A DNA stretch of 17,804 bases from Planctomycetes bacterium UBA1662 (GCA_002320775.1 DCKY01000231.1:1-17804), one strand, 5' to 3'. Counted from the stretch's first letter, positions 1 through 8,987 are shown. The notes: generated by a model from the letters alone, not told the origin. A program made the numbers and translations.

Positions 1-1050
1 TTCCACGGCTGGCCGGACCGATTTCCTTTTTCATTCCTGACAGCTGAGGATCTGAAGAGCCGGCCGACTGTCGAATTTATCGTGGGCGGCTACCTGCTGT
101 CGGAAGGCGGCGAGTGGAAAGCAGCGGAGAGTCCTCTGCAGGGGCCTTTCGGAATCGATTTTGATTCTTCAGGGGCTATGTACATCGTCGAGCTATCAAG
201 CGGCAGTCTTCATCGACGATCCAGAGCGGGAGAATTGAAGACACTTCGCGGGCGTCATAAGAAAGGTTATTCAGGCGATGGAGGCGGTGTTTCGCAGGCC
301 GGGTTCAATGGGCCGCACAACTGTGTAGTCACTGCAGATGACAAGCTGCTGATTGCCGACAGCTGGAATCATTGTGTGCGCCGCATCGATCTGGAAACAC
401 TTCAAACCGGAACGATCGCGGGAACAGGAACCGGGGGCTTCTCCGGCGATGGCGGCCCGGCCAGATCTGCAAGATTCAATTACACCATGTGCATCGAGCT
501 GTCTGTGAACAGGAAGATTTTACACATTGCCGATCTGAAGAACCGACGGATTCGCAATATGGACCTGCAGACGGGAGTCATTCGTACCGTTGCAGGTAAC
601 GGGAAAAAAGGGATTCCGAAAGACGGGGGTCTTGCAGTGAAAAACCCGCTGGTCGATCCGCGGGCTGTCACATCGGATGGATCAGGGAATCTTTACATCC
701 TGGAGCGCGGTGGAAATGCATTGCGGGTGGTTCGTGCGGATGGGGCGATTCACACGGTTGCCGGTACCGGCAAGAAGGGTTTTCGGGATGGCGCCGCGTT
801 GAAGGCGCTGTTTGGTTCACCCAAGCACATATGCTGTGATCCTGGAGGGAACGTTTACATCGCAGATGATGCGAACAAGGCCATTCGCAAGTACGACCCG
901 AAGACGAGGCAGGTTTCAACCGTTCTGGGCAGGGGATTCGGTGATTCTAAGATTCAGCTGGAACGTCCACACGGAGTACGCTGGCATCGCGGATTTCTGT
1001 ATGTCGTTGACACAGGACACCATCGAATCCTGCGAGTCCTGCTGAAGTGA
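1..1050 (+). CDS. NHL-repeat beta-propeller protein, 5' end outside the window
   Basis: The frame is open from base 1 with no stop, so the gene very likely starts upstream. The GTG at 82 is the first plausible start inside the window but has no Shine-Dalgarno sequence before it. The 349 visible residues hold five to six NHL-type blades. Their cores are seen as ADSWNHCVRRID, ADLKNRRIRNMD, LERGGNALRVVR, ADDANKAIRKYD and VDTGHHRILRVL, joined by the typical linker TIAGTGTGGFSGDGGPA and variants (AGNGKKG, AGTGKKG). Such repeats build a six-bladed propeller used for protein or ligand binding, often extracytoplasmic; no enzyme motif is visible. The signal peptide, if any, lies off the window. The gene ends 20 bp from the stop of the convergent gene, with no clear terminator between them. 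The family call is firm; the role is unknown. Confidence 0.85.
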   Translation, partial: FHGWPDRFPFSFLTAEDLKSRPTVEFIVGGYLLSEGGEWKAAESPLQGPFGIDFDSSGAMYIVELSSGSLHRRSRAGELKTLRGRHKKGYSGDGGGVSQAGFNGPHNCVVTADDKLLIADSWNHCVRRIDLETLQTGTIAGTGTGGFSGDGGPARSARFNYTMCIELSVNRKILHIADLKNRRIRNMDLQTGVIRTVAGNGKKGIPKDGGLAVKNPLVDPRAVTSDGSGNLYILERGGNALRVVRADGAIHTVAGTGKKGFRDGAALKALFGSPKHICCDPGGNVYIADDANKAIRKYDPKTRQVSTVLGRGFGDSKIQLERPHGVRWHRGFLYVVDTGHHRILRVLLK

Positions 1051-1070
1051 CGGGGGAAGAAGGGGAGGCC

Positions 1071-2600
1071 TCAGGGGACGAGATAGACCCTGGAGCGGGC
1101 CCAGCCGAGATCCTCGTCATAGGACCAGAGCGCAACGTAAGGGAATGCGACCCTGCGAGCGGAGGGGCTGTCGAGGAAGACCTCGATCGGCCTGCTGATC
1201 CTCGGGAGGCTTCCGCTGGAGAGAACCTCTACATTGCGAAGGAAATCAAAATTTTCTCCAGGAGCACGGATCAGGTCGTGCCGATTGGAGGATCCGACCA
1301 GGAAGTAGAATCCGTCACCGCTTCTGGGGTGTAGTTCAGCTCTTACCCTCATCGACTGCCTGCGTCTTTGCGCAGCTTCGAGGAGTCCGATAGGACGATC
1401 GCCTTTCTTTCCACCCCGCAATGCGGGCACATTTCCAAGTTCCGGTAGATCAGCCGAGAATCCCATCCAGGGCAGTCCCCTGACATCTCCGCTCCAACTG
1501 CCGAGGGCTATTCTCGCACCCGTAGTGCTCGAATGGAGGGAAACATCAAGAGTCAAGACCCCCATGTCAGGGGTCAGGAGGTTGAGATCGTCAAGTGCGG
1601 CCTGGAGCCAGTCGATATTGAGATTGACCGGGACATTGAAGAGTCCGCTGGTGGGATCTCTTGGAGTGGTAGCTCGACCAGTGGGGTGTACCGTCTGCAT
1701 GGTCAGGAAAGTTCCACTGGAGCTGAAGACCAGAACTCCCGGGTTGGCGTAGTTGGTCTGGAGCCTCATTCGCAGCCATTTACCGTCAAGGAGGTTCTCT
1801 CCGGCGGGAACGTTTCCGGCACGGGCTGCGGCGGCTCTCTCGTTGGGAACGATGTCTCTATCGAAACGATCAAGGCCTCTTTCGCCAACCTGCGCACCGC
1901 CGCCATCTCCGAGCGGCTCGTCGTCACCGGGGCCATCAGCCAGCGGCTCATCGTCACCGGGGCCATCGGCCAGCGGCTCGTCGTCGCCAGGGCCATCGGC
2001 CAGCGGCTCGTCGTCACCGGGGCCATCAGCCAGCGGCTCATCGTCGCCGGGGCCATCGGCTCTCCTGGCGGGTTTCTTGAATCTTTCAGGACCTATGACC
2101 CGTTCAACACCGTTTGCTGCGGCATCTTCGGCGGCATCTTCGGCATTGACGGCCTGGAGAGCTCCTGCGGCCGGGCCGATCTGCGGCGCAATCTCCAGTG
2201 GTCTGAGGGGAGGCTCTTCGCCGGGGCCCAGAAGAAGAACGAAGGGTTCTTCCTGTACTATCGGCACGCCGTTTTCATCGTAGTCGGCTTCTTCACGGGC
2301 CCTCAATACTTCGATTTCGGGAAGATCGATGCCGGTGGTCTGGAGTGTTCCAAGTACCCAGGATCCAATGAGCCAGAGACCGATCAGGAGGCCTGCGGCC
2401 AGGCCGCTGAGGCCAGCTGTTCTGAGGGCGTAGCGGAATCGTGAGCCTGCAGAGCGTCCGGCTGCATCGGGCGCTTTGAAGCACCTCCACAGCCCGCTGT
2501 TTTGCCCTTTTCTCCCGGTTCGCATAGAAGCCCCTGATTTCCCCTGAGGACGTTCTTTAAGGCAGTTTCTGAGACCGCCTCTAAGCAGTTTCAGTCTCAC
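1071..2600 (-). CDS. Unknown single-pass membrane protein with acidic tandem repeats
   Basis: I do not recognise this 509-residue protein. A basic N-terminus (residues 1-60) is followed by one hydrophobic segment at about 62-86 (GLAAGLLIGLWLIGSWVLG), suggesting an N-in anchor with the rest outside the cytoplasm. A Pro/Glu/Ala-rich stretch (95-180) leads to five copies of ADGPGDDEPL at 181-230, then a C-terminal region (about 265-509) with alternating hydrophobic strands and several Trp, probably a folded beta-rich domain. No catalytic motif is apparent. Start: GTG at 2600 has AGGA about 12 bases upstream and fits a promoter at 2626-2654. An ATG at 2525 (residue 26) with AGGGG in front is an alternative and would keep the membrane segment. 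It lies 126 bp downstream of the giant kinase/activator gene on the same strand. Confidence 0.75.
   Translation of the reverse strand: MRLKLLRGGLRNCLKERPQGKSGASMRTGRKGQNSGLWRCFKAPDAAGRSAGSRFRYALRTAGLSGLAAGLLIGLWLIGSWVLGTLQTTGIDLPEIEVLRAREEADYDENGVPIVQEEPFVLLLGPGEEPPLRPLEIAPQIGPAAGALQAVNAEDAAEDAAANGVERVIGPERFKKPARRADGPGDDEPLADGPGDDEPLADGPGDDEPLADGPGDDEPLADGPGDDEPLGDGGGAQVGERGLDRFDRDIVPNERAAAARAGNVPAGENLLDGKWLRMRLQTNYANPGVLVFSSSGTFLTMQTVHPTGRATTPRDPTSGLFNVPVNLNIDWLQAALDDLNLLTPDMGVLTLDVSLHSSTTGARIALGSWSGDVRGLPWMGFSADLPELGNVPALRGGKKGDRPIGLLEAAQRRRQSMRVRAELHPRSGDGFYFLVGSSNRHDLIRAPGENFDFLRNVEVLSSGSLPRISRPIEVFLDSPSARRVAFPYVALWSYDEDLGWARSRVYLVP
1911..2060 (-). repeat. Five tandem 30-bp coding repeats
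   Basis: Five consecutive 30-bp units begin at 1911, 1941, 1971, 2001 and 2031. They differ only by single-base changes, such as GTCACC/GTCGCC and ATCAGC/ATCGGC. Read on the minus strand they encode ADGPGDDEPL five times with only synonymous differences, apart from the last unit ending in G instead of A. The array stays open in other frames, which produces long spurious antisense frames here. Confidence 0.95.
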
Positions 2601-2625
2601 TGTAATTTCAATCCTACGAGGCTAG

Positions 2626-2654
2626 ATAGTAAGGGCAATTTTAGTAAGGTGCAA
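2626..2654 (-). promoter_or_regulatory. Candidate sigma-70 type promoter for the 1071-2600 gene
   Basis: On the minus strand TTGCAC (2649-2654) is followed after exactly 17 bp by TACTAT (2626-2631). Transcription would start about 18 bases before the GTG at 2600. Match quality is moderate (3/6 and 4/6), so this is a suggestion from sequence only. Confidence 0.35.
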
Positions 2655-2726
2655 CCTTTTCAGGGTGATGGACTTCGCTCCGGGAACCACTCTCTTTCCG
2701 GTCTTATCATCGGGGTTGCGATTCGG

Positions 2727-5700
2727 TTACCCATCCTGGCGTTCGATGGAGTGCTTTTTCATCAATCGATAGAACGATTCCCGTGACAATCCACTCAGCT
2801 TGGACGCCGCGGCAACATTACCGGCACATTCCTGCAGGGCCTTCTCGATATACATACGTTCAAAGAAGTTACGGGCGTTGCGGAAATCTTTTCCATCGGC
2901 CACCCCGAACAGGCCTTCCATGGTGTTCTTTTCCTCGTGCTTGCCTTTCACCGAGCGGTCGAGGATGAGATCCTGCGCCGCGATGGATTCGTTTTCAGCG
3001 ATCAGAAGGGTTCTCTCAAGCAGGTGGCGGAGCTCTCTTACGTTTCCGGGCCAGTCATGAGCGAGCAGCTTCCTGGTGGCACCCCTGGTAAATGACGGCT
3101 GTTTGATACCGAGTTGGGAGGCGATTTCTCCGGAGAAGGTATCTACGAATTCCGGAATGTCTTCTTTGCGCTCACGAAGCGGCGGCAGGTCGATGCGTAC
3201 GGTGTTCAGCCTGTAGAAGAGATCTTCTCGGAAGAGCCCATCCTCAACCAGCTTTCGTAGATCCTTATTGGATGCGGAAATGATTCTCGGGGTGACCGTG
3301 ATGTTGGAGGCGGCTCCGACGGGACGCACCTCGCCCTCCTCTAATACGCGCAGCAGCTTCTGCTGCATCCCCAGGCTCATGTCGCCGATTTCGTCAAGGA
3401 AGAGCGTCCCATCGTTGGCTTGCGCGAGCAGGCCGATTTTATCTCTGATGGCTCCGGTAAAGGCGCCCTGGATATGGCCGAAGAGTTCGGATTCGAGAAG
3501 GGTCTCTGTGAGCGCTCCGCAGTTCTCGGAGATGAAGGGTCCCTTTCCTCGCTCAGAGTTGAAGTGAAGTGATCGGGCGATGAGCTCTTTTCCGGTACCG
3601 CTCTCTCCCTGGATGCAGACGGCGAGGGTGGAGGACGCGAGTCGCTGAACCATCAGGAGCACCTTCTGCATCGCCTCGGAGCGGGCGACGATGTTCTCCA
3701 TCGTGTAGCGTGATTCGAGCAGGCTCTGTCGGTGTTCGATGTCCTTGCGCGCTACGGCCAGCTCTTCAGTCTGTTCCTCGATTCGCGAGCGCAGCCGGTT
3801 GTTCTTGTTGTTCTGGGCCTCGATGATCCGGGCGGTAGTGATGGCGATGACGGCCTGGTCGCTGAAGGTCTGCAGGGTCTTCAGCTCCGCCTCCTGGAAG
3901 GCGTGGCGCCGATGTCTGTTGTCGAGGTAGATCACTCCGAGTACATCCTCGTGAAATTTCAGGGGAACGCAAAGCACCGAGCGCAGGCGGAGCTCGCGAA
4001 CGCTTCTGAGCGTCTCGAAGGGCTCCTCTGACAGGGCATTGCCTGCCAGCAGGGGCTCGCCGTTTTCCATGACCTCTCGGGCGATCGAGGTGGAGAACTT
4101 GTGACTCGGGTCCCTGATCTCCTCCTTGTCAAAATCTCTCGCGACGATATTCGGCTCCCGCTCGGGGTCCTCCGGCTGAAGGATGAGGAATCCTCGCTCG
4201 GCGTTCACCAGGTCGATCACGGCGTCCATGATGCGCTCGAGGATCTGGTCGAGCTTCTGACCGCTCCCGCGCGCGACGATGATTTCATGCAGGCGCATGA
4301 GCTCGAGGTTCATGGTCGCGTGTTGGCCCGGATCGTGGACGGGTTTCGCCGCCTTCTCCTGGTCCCATGCGAGGGGCTCGTCTACCGGGCCCTCTTCTTC
4401 ACCGCCTGAGGGCTCAGGGAATGTCTCCAGCGGCTGTTCGCAGCAGCGAATCACCTGCTGGCGCTCACGTAGAGCGAAAAAGTTCTCCTGGTAGGGCCTG
4501 GGAAGGCTCTCGCTGTGTTCCTCAAGACGAGTCCTGGCCTGCTGAAAATGAATTTTTGCCAGTCGGTAGTCGCCTCGCCTCTGCTCGAGCATTCCGAGCT
4601 GGAGGTGGAAACGCCAGTCGAGGTCCCGCAGCCGCGCCTCTCTTGATTCAACCAGCCCCCGTTGGAGGTATTTGTGAGAGGAGTCGAGATCGGCCTCCGG
4701 GAGCTCCATATCGAGCCGGCTTCGAAGCAGGAAATACAGGGGGATCAGGTCTCGCGACCCCAGGTCTTCGAGTTGCGAGTAGGCCTCCTCGAGGTTGGCC
4801 CCGGCATTCTTCAGCTCCGCCATCTCGATCCTCAGTGCCGCCAGCTGGAGGATCGCCTCGACCAGTTTTCTGCGGTAGCGGGCGCCCCTGAAGAGCTTCT
4901 CGGATTCCAGCAACTGGCGCTCGGCATCGGCCAGTCGTCCCTTCTCCGCCAGCAGCATTCCCAGGCGGATCATGCTGTCGCCGGCAACGGTGGGCAGCTC
5001 CTTCGCGGTGGCTGCGGTGATGACCTCCCGCAGGCCCTCTTCCGCCTCATCGAGCAGTCCGACGTGGAAGAAGGCCCGGGCCGTTGTCGCCTTGGCCATG
5101 ATCTGTCCGATCCTGTTGCCGAGCTCTTCAAAGCCTCGCTGGCCCTGTTCGGCATAGTCGAAGATGTCGGCCAGGTTTTCCGTCTCCATACGCAGCTCGG
5201 CGAGCTGGAGGTTGGAGTAGGCCAGGCCGACCTTGTCGTCGAGCTCCTCGCGAATCCGAATGCTCCTGCGAGCGTAGCTCAGAGCTTTCTCGAGCTCGCC
5301 CTTGGCCTGGTAGATCATCGCGATCCGGTAATAGGAAAAGCCGACGCCGGACTTGCCGCTGAATTTTTTACGCTTCTCGAGAGATCTGTAGGCGTAGTCG
5401 AGAGCCTCATCGTATTTTCCATCGCGTTCGAGGATGCCCGCGAGGTTGTTCATGCAGGCCGCCATGCCGTATTGGTTGTTCAGGCGGCTGAAGATGGCGA
5501 CCGCGAGCTTGTAGTATTCGGCGGCTTCGGCGGTCTGGTCGCGAAACTGCAGCACGTTGCCGAGGTTGTTGTAGATTCGTCCTGTTCCCTCCTCGTCGCC
5601 GATCTGCCGGCACAGCAGGAGGCTCTTCTGGTAGCTTTCGAGTGCCCGGTGGTAGTCGCCGCCGTTGTACAGGACGTTTCCCAGGCTCTTGTAGGATTGC

Positions 5701-8700
5701 GCCAGGTCGTATTTGTCGGCTTCGTCTTCGGAGAGAGCGATTCCTCGCTTGATGGCTGCGGCGGCGCGATCGTGATCGCCCCGGGCGAGGTGGGTATCGC
5801 AGATGGCTCGAATCGCTATGGTCGCTCTGTGGCGGCTCCCGGCCTGTTCGGCGCATTCAAGAGCTTCCCTGCTGAGGGCGAGACCTTGCTCCAGATCGTT
5901 TTTACGGTTGTGGATCTGTGCCATGAGGAGGTGAGCTTCCGAGAGCAATCCGTCCATTCCATTGCGGCCGTCGGCTTCCGAGTGACACTCGGATACCTTC
6001 TCGCCTGCGAGGTCAAGGTCCCCGCGTTCAAGGAGGAAATCTCCCAGCGAGAGCAGTGACCTGCAGAGCTCTCTGACGGCGCTATCAGCCTTCGGTCGGT
6101 CACCTTCAGCCACAGAGGAAGGGGCCTTGAGCTCCCGGATACTTTTTTCGAGAAAATGGATCGCGTTGGTGCCCTCGTTTCTCTCCTGGTAGATCTCTCC
6201 CATGGCTCGATAGACTCGGCCTGCGTCAATGCCGCTGTGCTGATCTCGCAGCAGCGAGAGCAGCACAGTGAGCTTGTCGAGAGCCTGGGGGAGGAGCTTC
6301 ATCTTCCGGTAGAGATTGACCAGGTTCCAGTTGACCGACCAGATGAGTCCGCTGTTCTTGGCGTCTCCCTCCGGCGTGTTCGAATCCGGCTCGGCGAGCT
6401 TCTCGAGGATACTTTCGCAGAGCTCGGCCGCGCCAGGGTAGTCGTGGAAACGGTCCAGCCGCCGCGCAGCCGCGACGGCCTGCTGCAGGAAGCGGTTGGC
6501 GAAGCCCGCTCTCAAGGCGTGATAGGCCAGGTGCTCAGGTACGCTGGCCGCCACGGTGTGGAGATTGAATTCACTCGAGAGCACCTCGTACAGCACCTCG
6601 TGGTATTGCTGGAGGCTTGTTTTGCCGCAGCGCTTGTAGAGAAGCCGGCTGGCGGGTTCGCAGCTCCACTGGACCTCGGTCCCGCGGATCCCTCTACGCA
6701 GCGCGACAAATCCCTCAGATTCAAGTTTTCGCAGCCGCTGTTCGAATTCGAGCCTGGCGGTGTCGACGTTTACGGGTTCGTCTTTCGGGGCATCCTCACT
6801 GAAGCCGCGGAGCTTGGTCTCGGCGACTCTCAGGGTCTCGGCAGGTACGGAAATACTGCCGGCGCTGACGAGCAGTTCAAGTAGCGATCGATCGCGAGTC
6901 AGCAGGAGGTCTTCTCTCTCGAGAATAGCTCCTTCAAGGTTCATCGGCAGGCCCGAGAGGAGGTTGGCCGAAGTCTCGGCCTTTGGCAGGGCGTTGATGT
7001 CCTGTTCGCCTGAGATCTTGAGATGGCGTCCGTCCATTCTCCTGAGATATTCGTCAAGCAGCCTGGGCAGGCCTTCGGAGCGGTCGTAGAGCTTCTGCAG
7101 CAGCCCCGCCGGCACCTGCAGGTGCGGGGCTCTCTCGGCTACCCAGTCCCGCACGCGCTCAAGCGTGAGATTGCGAAGACGCAGTCGCCGGCAATACGGC
7201 TCTTCAGCCAGGGCCTCAATCCGGTCATGGGTTGTTTCTCGGGTCTCCTCGGCCTGCTCGAGAGTTTCGTTGCTCCAGGTTCCAAGCAGAAGCAGCTTGC
7301 TCGGGGCGGGGCGGTTTTCTTCCGGGCCGGCAACCTCTCCCTCGCGCAGGATGGAGAGGTTGCGAGCGATGGATCGCAGCAGCGCGAGGCTCGACTTGCT
7401 GGCCCGCTGAAGATCCCTGAGACAGATCACCAGGGGCCGTTGCCTGCCCAGCTCGAGAAGTACGGCTGTCAGGCTGTCGACAAGCCGCACGCGCTCGGAG
7501 TCTTCTTCGCTTGAGGAGAGAGCCGGCGCATCCTGCTCGGTGAGCTCTATCTCCTCGATGAACAGTGATATGGTCTGTTTCAAAGCTCCCCAGGAGGGGG
7601 AGCCGAGGTCGAAATTCTCCGCAAGTTTGCAGATGATTTCACGGAAGGGCGAGTAGCTGTTACCGCGCGGAGAATGGCAGACGCCCTCAACGTATTCGAA
7701 TCGTTCGGTGAGCACCATGGTCTCGACTTCTTCAAGGAAGGAGCCGGTGAATTGTCCGGGGTTGGTCTCGAAGAGGGCCAGCGAGGTGGTCGAGTCGTTG
7801 CGATGCAGCTGCTCCAGTTCATCTTGCACCAGGTTCAGCTCCCTCTCCCAGCCTGTTATGGGAATCCTCGAGGAGGAGAAATTAAGGTTACCCGGCAGGG
7901 TGAAATCGCCAGCCTCTTCGAGCGTCTCGATGAGCTCCCTGCAGCTTCCCGGGCGATCTTCCGGGTTGGTGGCCATGAGCCGGTGAACCAGTTCCGCCAG
8001 CTTCCCGGGAATCCCGGGTGCCTGGTCGCGCAGATTCTCAGTTCTTCCCTCGCGAGCGGAGGCGAGCCATTGGGCCGGGTTGTCTCCAGGGAAGGGAGAG
8101 CGGCCGGAGATGCTCCAGGCGATCGAGGCTCCAAGCGAGAAGAGATCGCTTCGTCTGTCGGCATGGGCCTGTTCGATGACCTCGGGGGCGACGAAGGGCA
8201 CCGTGCCGCGGGCCCGGGTTCCGATAGGGGTCGTCTCCAGCTCGCACAGGCCAAAGTCGATGAGCTTGACCTCGAAGGAGGCCGGGATTCCATTGTTCTG
8301 GTTATGTGAAGAGGAGGGCGAGAGCAGCAGGTTCTCCGGCTTCAGGTCGTAGTGAATCAGGCCCCGCGAGTGGACGTATTCAAGTCCGACGCAGATCTTG
8401 GCGAGCGCTTCAAGGTAGGTTTTCCAGGGGCCAGCTCCGCGGTCTCCGTTTTCTTGTCCGTCGGCATCCGGGAAGAGGCTGACAAAGGCTTCACGCAGGT
8501 TCAGCGCTTCGACATGTTCGAAGGTGATATAGGCCAGGGAGCACTCCGCCTGGTCTTCCTGCTCCTGGAGGAAGGGGCCGAGGAGCTTGAGGTCTTCGGC
8601 CGGAAGGCCCGCTTCCTTGAGGGTATCGGCGCCGGGAAGCACACCGAACTCGCCGACCTGGGCAAGATAGGGATGGCGCAGGCGCCGCAGGGTGAGAAAT

Positions 8701-8876
8701 TCCTGGCGCGCAGCCTCCAGCGCATTGTGGTCTTCAACCTTAAAGAGCTTGAAGGCTGTCGGGCTTACATCGTGGCGGTGGTCTAATACCTTGAGTACGC
8801 AGCCCTGTTCATGGCAGGACAGTGTCCGCTGGTATTCCCAGCGACCGAGAAAGAGTGAGGGGGGGCTTTTACCCAT
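2727..8876 (-). CDS. Ser/Thr kinase - degenerate ATPase - TPR - GAF - sigma-54 activator fusion
   Basis: This 2049-residue protein combines a sensor kinase and a transcription activator. Residues 10-325 are a Ser/Thr kinase with Lys43, Glu59, the catalytic loop HYDLKPEN (175-182), DFG (207-209) and APE (230-232). The glycine-rich loop is atypical and the loop is HYD, not HRD. Residues 340-800 resemble the ATPase module of PknK/MalT-like proteins, but the P-loop and Walker B positions are degenerate. About 840-1480 are TPRs. A GAF domain lies at about 1540-1685 and a coiled coil at 1689-1723. The sigma-54 AAA+ domain starts near 1725, with GESGTGKE (1757-1764), GAFTGA (1804-1809), Walker B LFLDE (about 1825-1829) and WPGNVREL. 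A Fis-type HTH is at 2008-2043. The ATG at 8876 has AGGA five bases upstream. Activation of sigma-54 promoters is expected from the family; target genes and ligands are unknown. The last residues are followed by TAA at 2727. Confidence 0.93.
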   Translation of the reverse strand: MGKSPPSLFLGRWEYQRTLSCHEQGCVLKVLDHRHDVSPTAFKLFKVEDHNALEAARQEFLTLRRLRHPYLAQVGEFGVLPGADTLKEAGLPAEDLKLLGPFLQEQEDQAECSLAYITFEHVEALNLREAFVSLFPDADGQENGDRGAGPWKTYLEALAKICVGLEYVHSRGLIHYDLKPENLLLSPSSSHNQNNGIPASFEVKLIDFGLCELETTPIGTRARGTVPFVAPEVIEQAHADRRSDLFSLGASIAWSISGRSPFPGDNPAQWLASAREGRTENLRDQAPGIPGKLAELVHRLMATNPEDRPGSCRELIETLEEAGDFTLPGNLNFSSSRIPITGWERELNLVQDELEQLHRNDSTTSLALFETNPGQFTGSFLEEVETMVLTERFEYVEGVCHSPRGNSYSPFREIICKLAENFDLGSPSWGALKQTISLFIEEIELTEQDAPALSSSEEDSERVRLVDSLTAVLLELGRQRPLVICLRDLQRASKSSLALLRSIARNLSILREGEVAGPEENRPAPSKLLLLGTWSNETLEQAEETRETTHDRIEALAEEPYCRRLRLRNLTLERVRDWVAERAPHLQVPAGLLQKLYDRSEGLPRLLDEYLRRMDGRHLKISGEQDINALPKAETSANLLSGLPMNLEGAILEREDLLLTRDRSLLELLVSAGSISVPAETLRVAETKLRGFSEDAPKDEPVNVDTARLEFEQRLRKLESEGFVALRRGIRGTEVQWSCEPASRLLYKRCGKTSLQQYHEVLYEVLSSEFNLHTVAASVPEHLAYHALRAGFANRFLQQAVAAARRLDRFHDYPGAAELCESILEKLAEPDSNTPEGDAKNSGLIWSVNWNLVNLYRKMKLLPQALDKLTVLLSLLRDQHSGIDAGRVYRAMGEIYQERNEGTNAIHFLEKSIRELKAPSSVAEGDRPKADSAVRELCRSLLSLGDFLLERGDLDLAGEKVSECHSEADGRNGMDGLLSEAHLLMAQIHNRKNDLEQGLALSREALECAEQAGSRHRATIAIRAICDTHLARGDHDRAAAAIKRGIALSEDEADKYDLAQSYKSLGNVLYNGGDYHRALESYQKSLLLCRQIGDEEGTGRIYNNLGNVLQFRDQTAEAAEYYKLAVAIFSRLNNQYGMAACMNNLAGILERDGKYDEALDYAYRSLEKRKKFSGKSGVGFSYYRIAMIYQAKGELEKALSYARRSIRIREELDDKVGLAYSNLQLAELRMETENLADIFDYAEQGQRGFEELGNRIGQIMAKATTARAFFHVGLLDEAEEGLREVITAATAKELPTVAGDSMIRLGMLLAEKGRLADAERQLLESEKLFRGARYRRKLVEAILQLAALRIEMAELKNAGANLEEAYSQLEDLGSRDLIPLYFLLRSRLDMELPEADLDSSHKYLQRGLVESREARLRDLDWRFHLQLGMLEQRRGDYRLAKIHFQQARTRLEEHSESLPRPYQENFFALRERQQVIRCCEQPLETFPEPSGGEEEGPVDEPLAWDQEKAAKPVHDPGQHATMNLELMRLHEIIVARGSGQKLDQILERIMDAVIDLVNAERGFLILQPEDPEREPNIVARDFDKEEIRDPSHKFSTSIAREVMENGEPLLAGNALSEEPFETLRSVRELRLRSVLCVPLKFHEDVLGVIYLDNRHRRHAFQEAELKTLQTFSDQAVIAITTARIIEAQNNKNNRLRSRIEEQTEELAVARKDIEHRQSLLESRYTMENIVARSEAMQKVLLMVQRLASSTLAVCIQGESGTGKELIARSLHFNSERGKGPFISENCGALTETLLESELFGHIQGAFTGAIRDKIGLLAQANDGTLFLDEIGDMSLGMQQKLLRVLEEGEVRPVGAASNITVTPRIISASNKDLRKLVEDGLFREDLFYRLNTVRIDLPPLRERKEDIPEFVDTFSGEIASQLGIKQPSFTRGATRKLLAHDWPGNVRELRHLLERTLLIAENESIAAQDLILDRSVKGKHEEKNTMEGLFGVADGKDFRNARNFFERMYIEKALQECAGNVAAASKLSGLSRESFYRLMKKHSIERQDG

Positions 8877-8958
8877 GGCAATCCTGAACAGTGTCAGAAT
8901 CAGAGATCAGACCTTCGACCCCGGTTAGGTTAGCCCAGGTTACGTCATATTTCTACCT

Positions 8959-8987
8959 ACATAGTGTCATTTTTATGACATCTATGT
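8959..8987. promoter_or_regulatory. Inverted repeat containing TGT-N10-ACA, upstream of the giant gene
   Basis: ACATAGTGTCAT (8959-8970) pairs with ATGACATCTATGT (8975-8987) around a TTTT loop: 12 base pairs with one bulged T. Its core, TGTCATTTTTATGACA (8965-8980), is a perfect palindrome apart from the centre and matches the TGT-N10-ACA form known for NifA upstream activator sites. It sits about 85-110 bp before the ATG at 8876. No run of T follows on the minus strand, so an operator or enhancer site is favoured over an intrinsic terminator. Confidence 0.5.

Noticed and set aside
1911..2060. Direct repeats resembling a CRISPR array
   Set aside because: The units are contiguous with no spacers and encode an in-frame peptide repeat.
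1533..2444. Plus-strand open frame of 303 codons
   Set aside because: It is antisense to the 1071-2600 gene and kept open by the 30-bp repeat array. It has no family motif, and the minus-strand frame has a signal-anchor and coherent domains.
2646..2701. Small hairpins after the giant gene as terminators
   Set aside because: AAGGT-GCA-ACCTT and CCGGGAA/TTTCCGG have short or mismatched stems and no T-run on the minus strand; the first also overlaps the candidate promoter.
4662..6059. Plus-strand open frame of 465 codons
   Set aside because: It lies antisense to the TPR region of the giant protein, whose frame shows regular TPR motifs. The antisense product is low-complexity Val/Leu/Gln/Glu sequence caused by codon bias.
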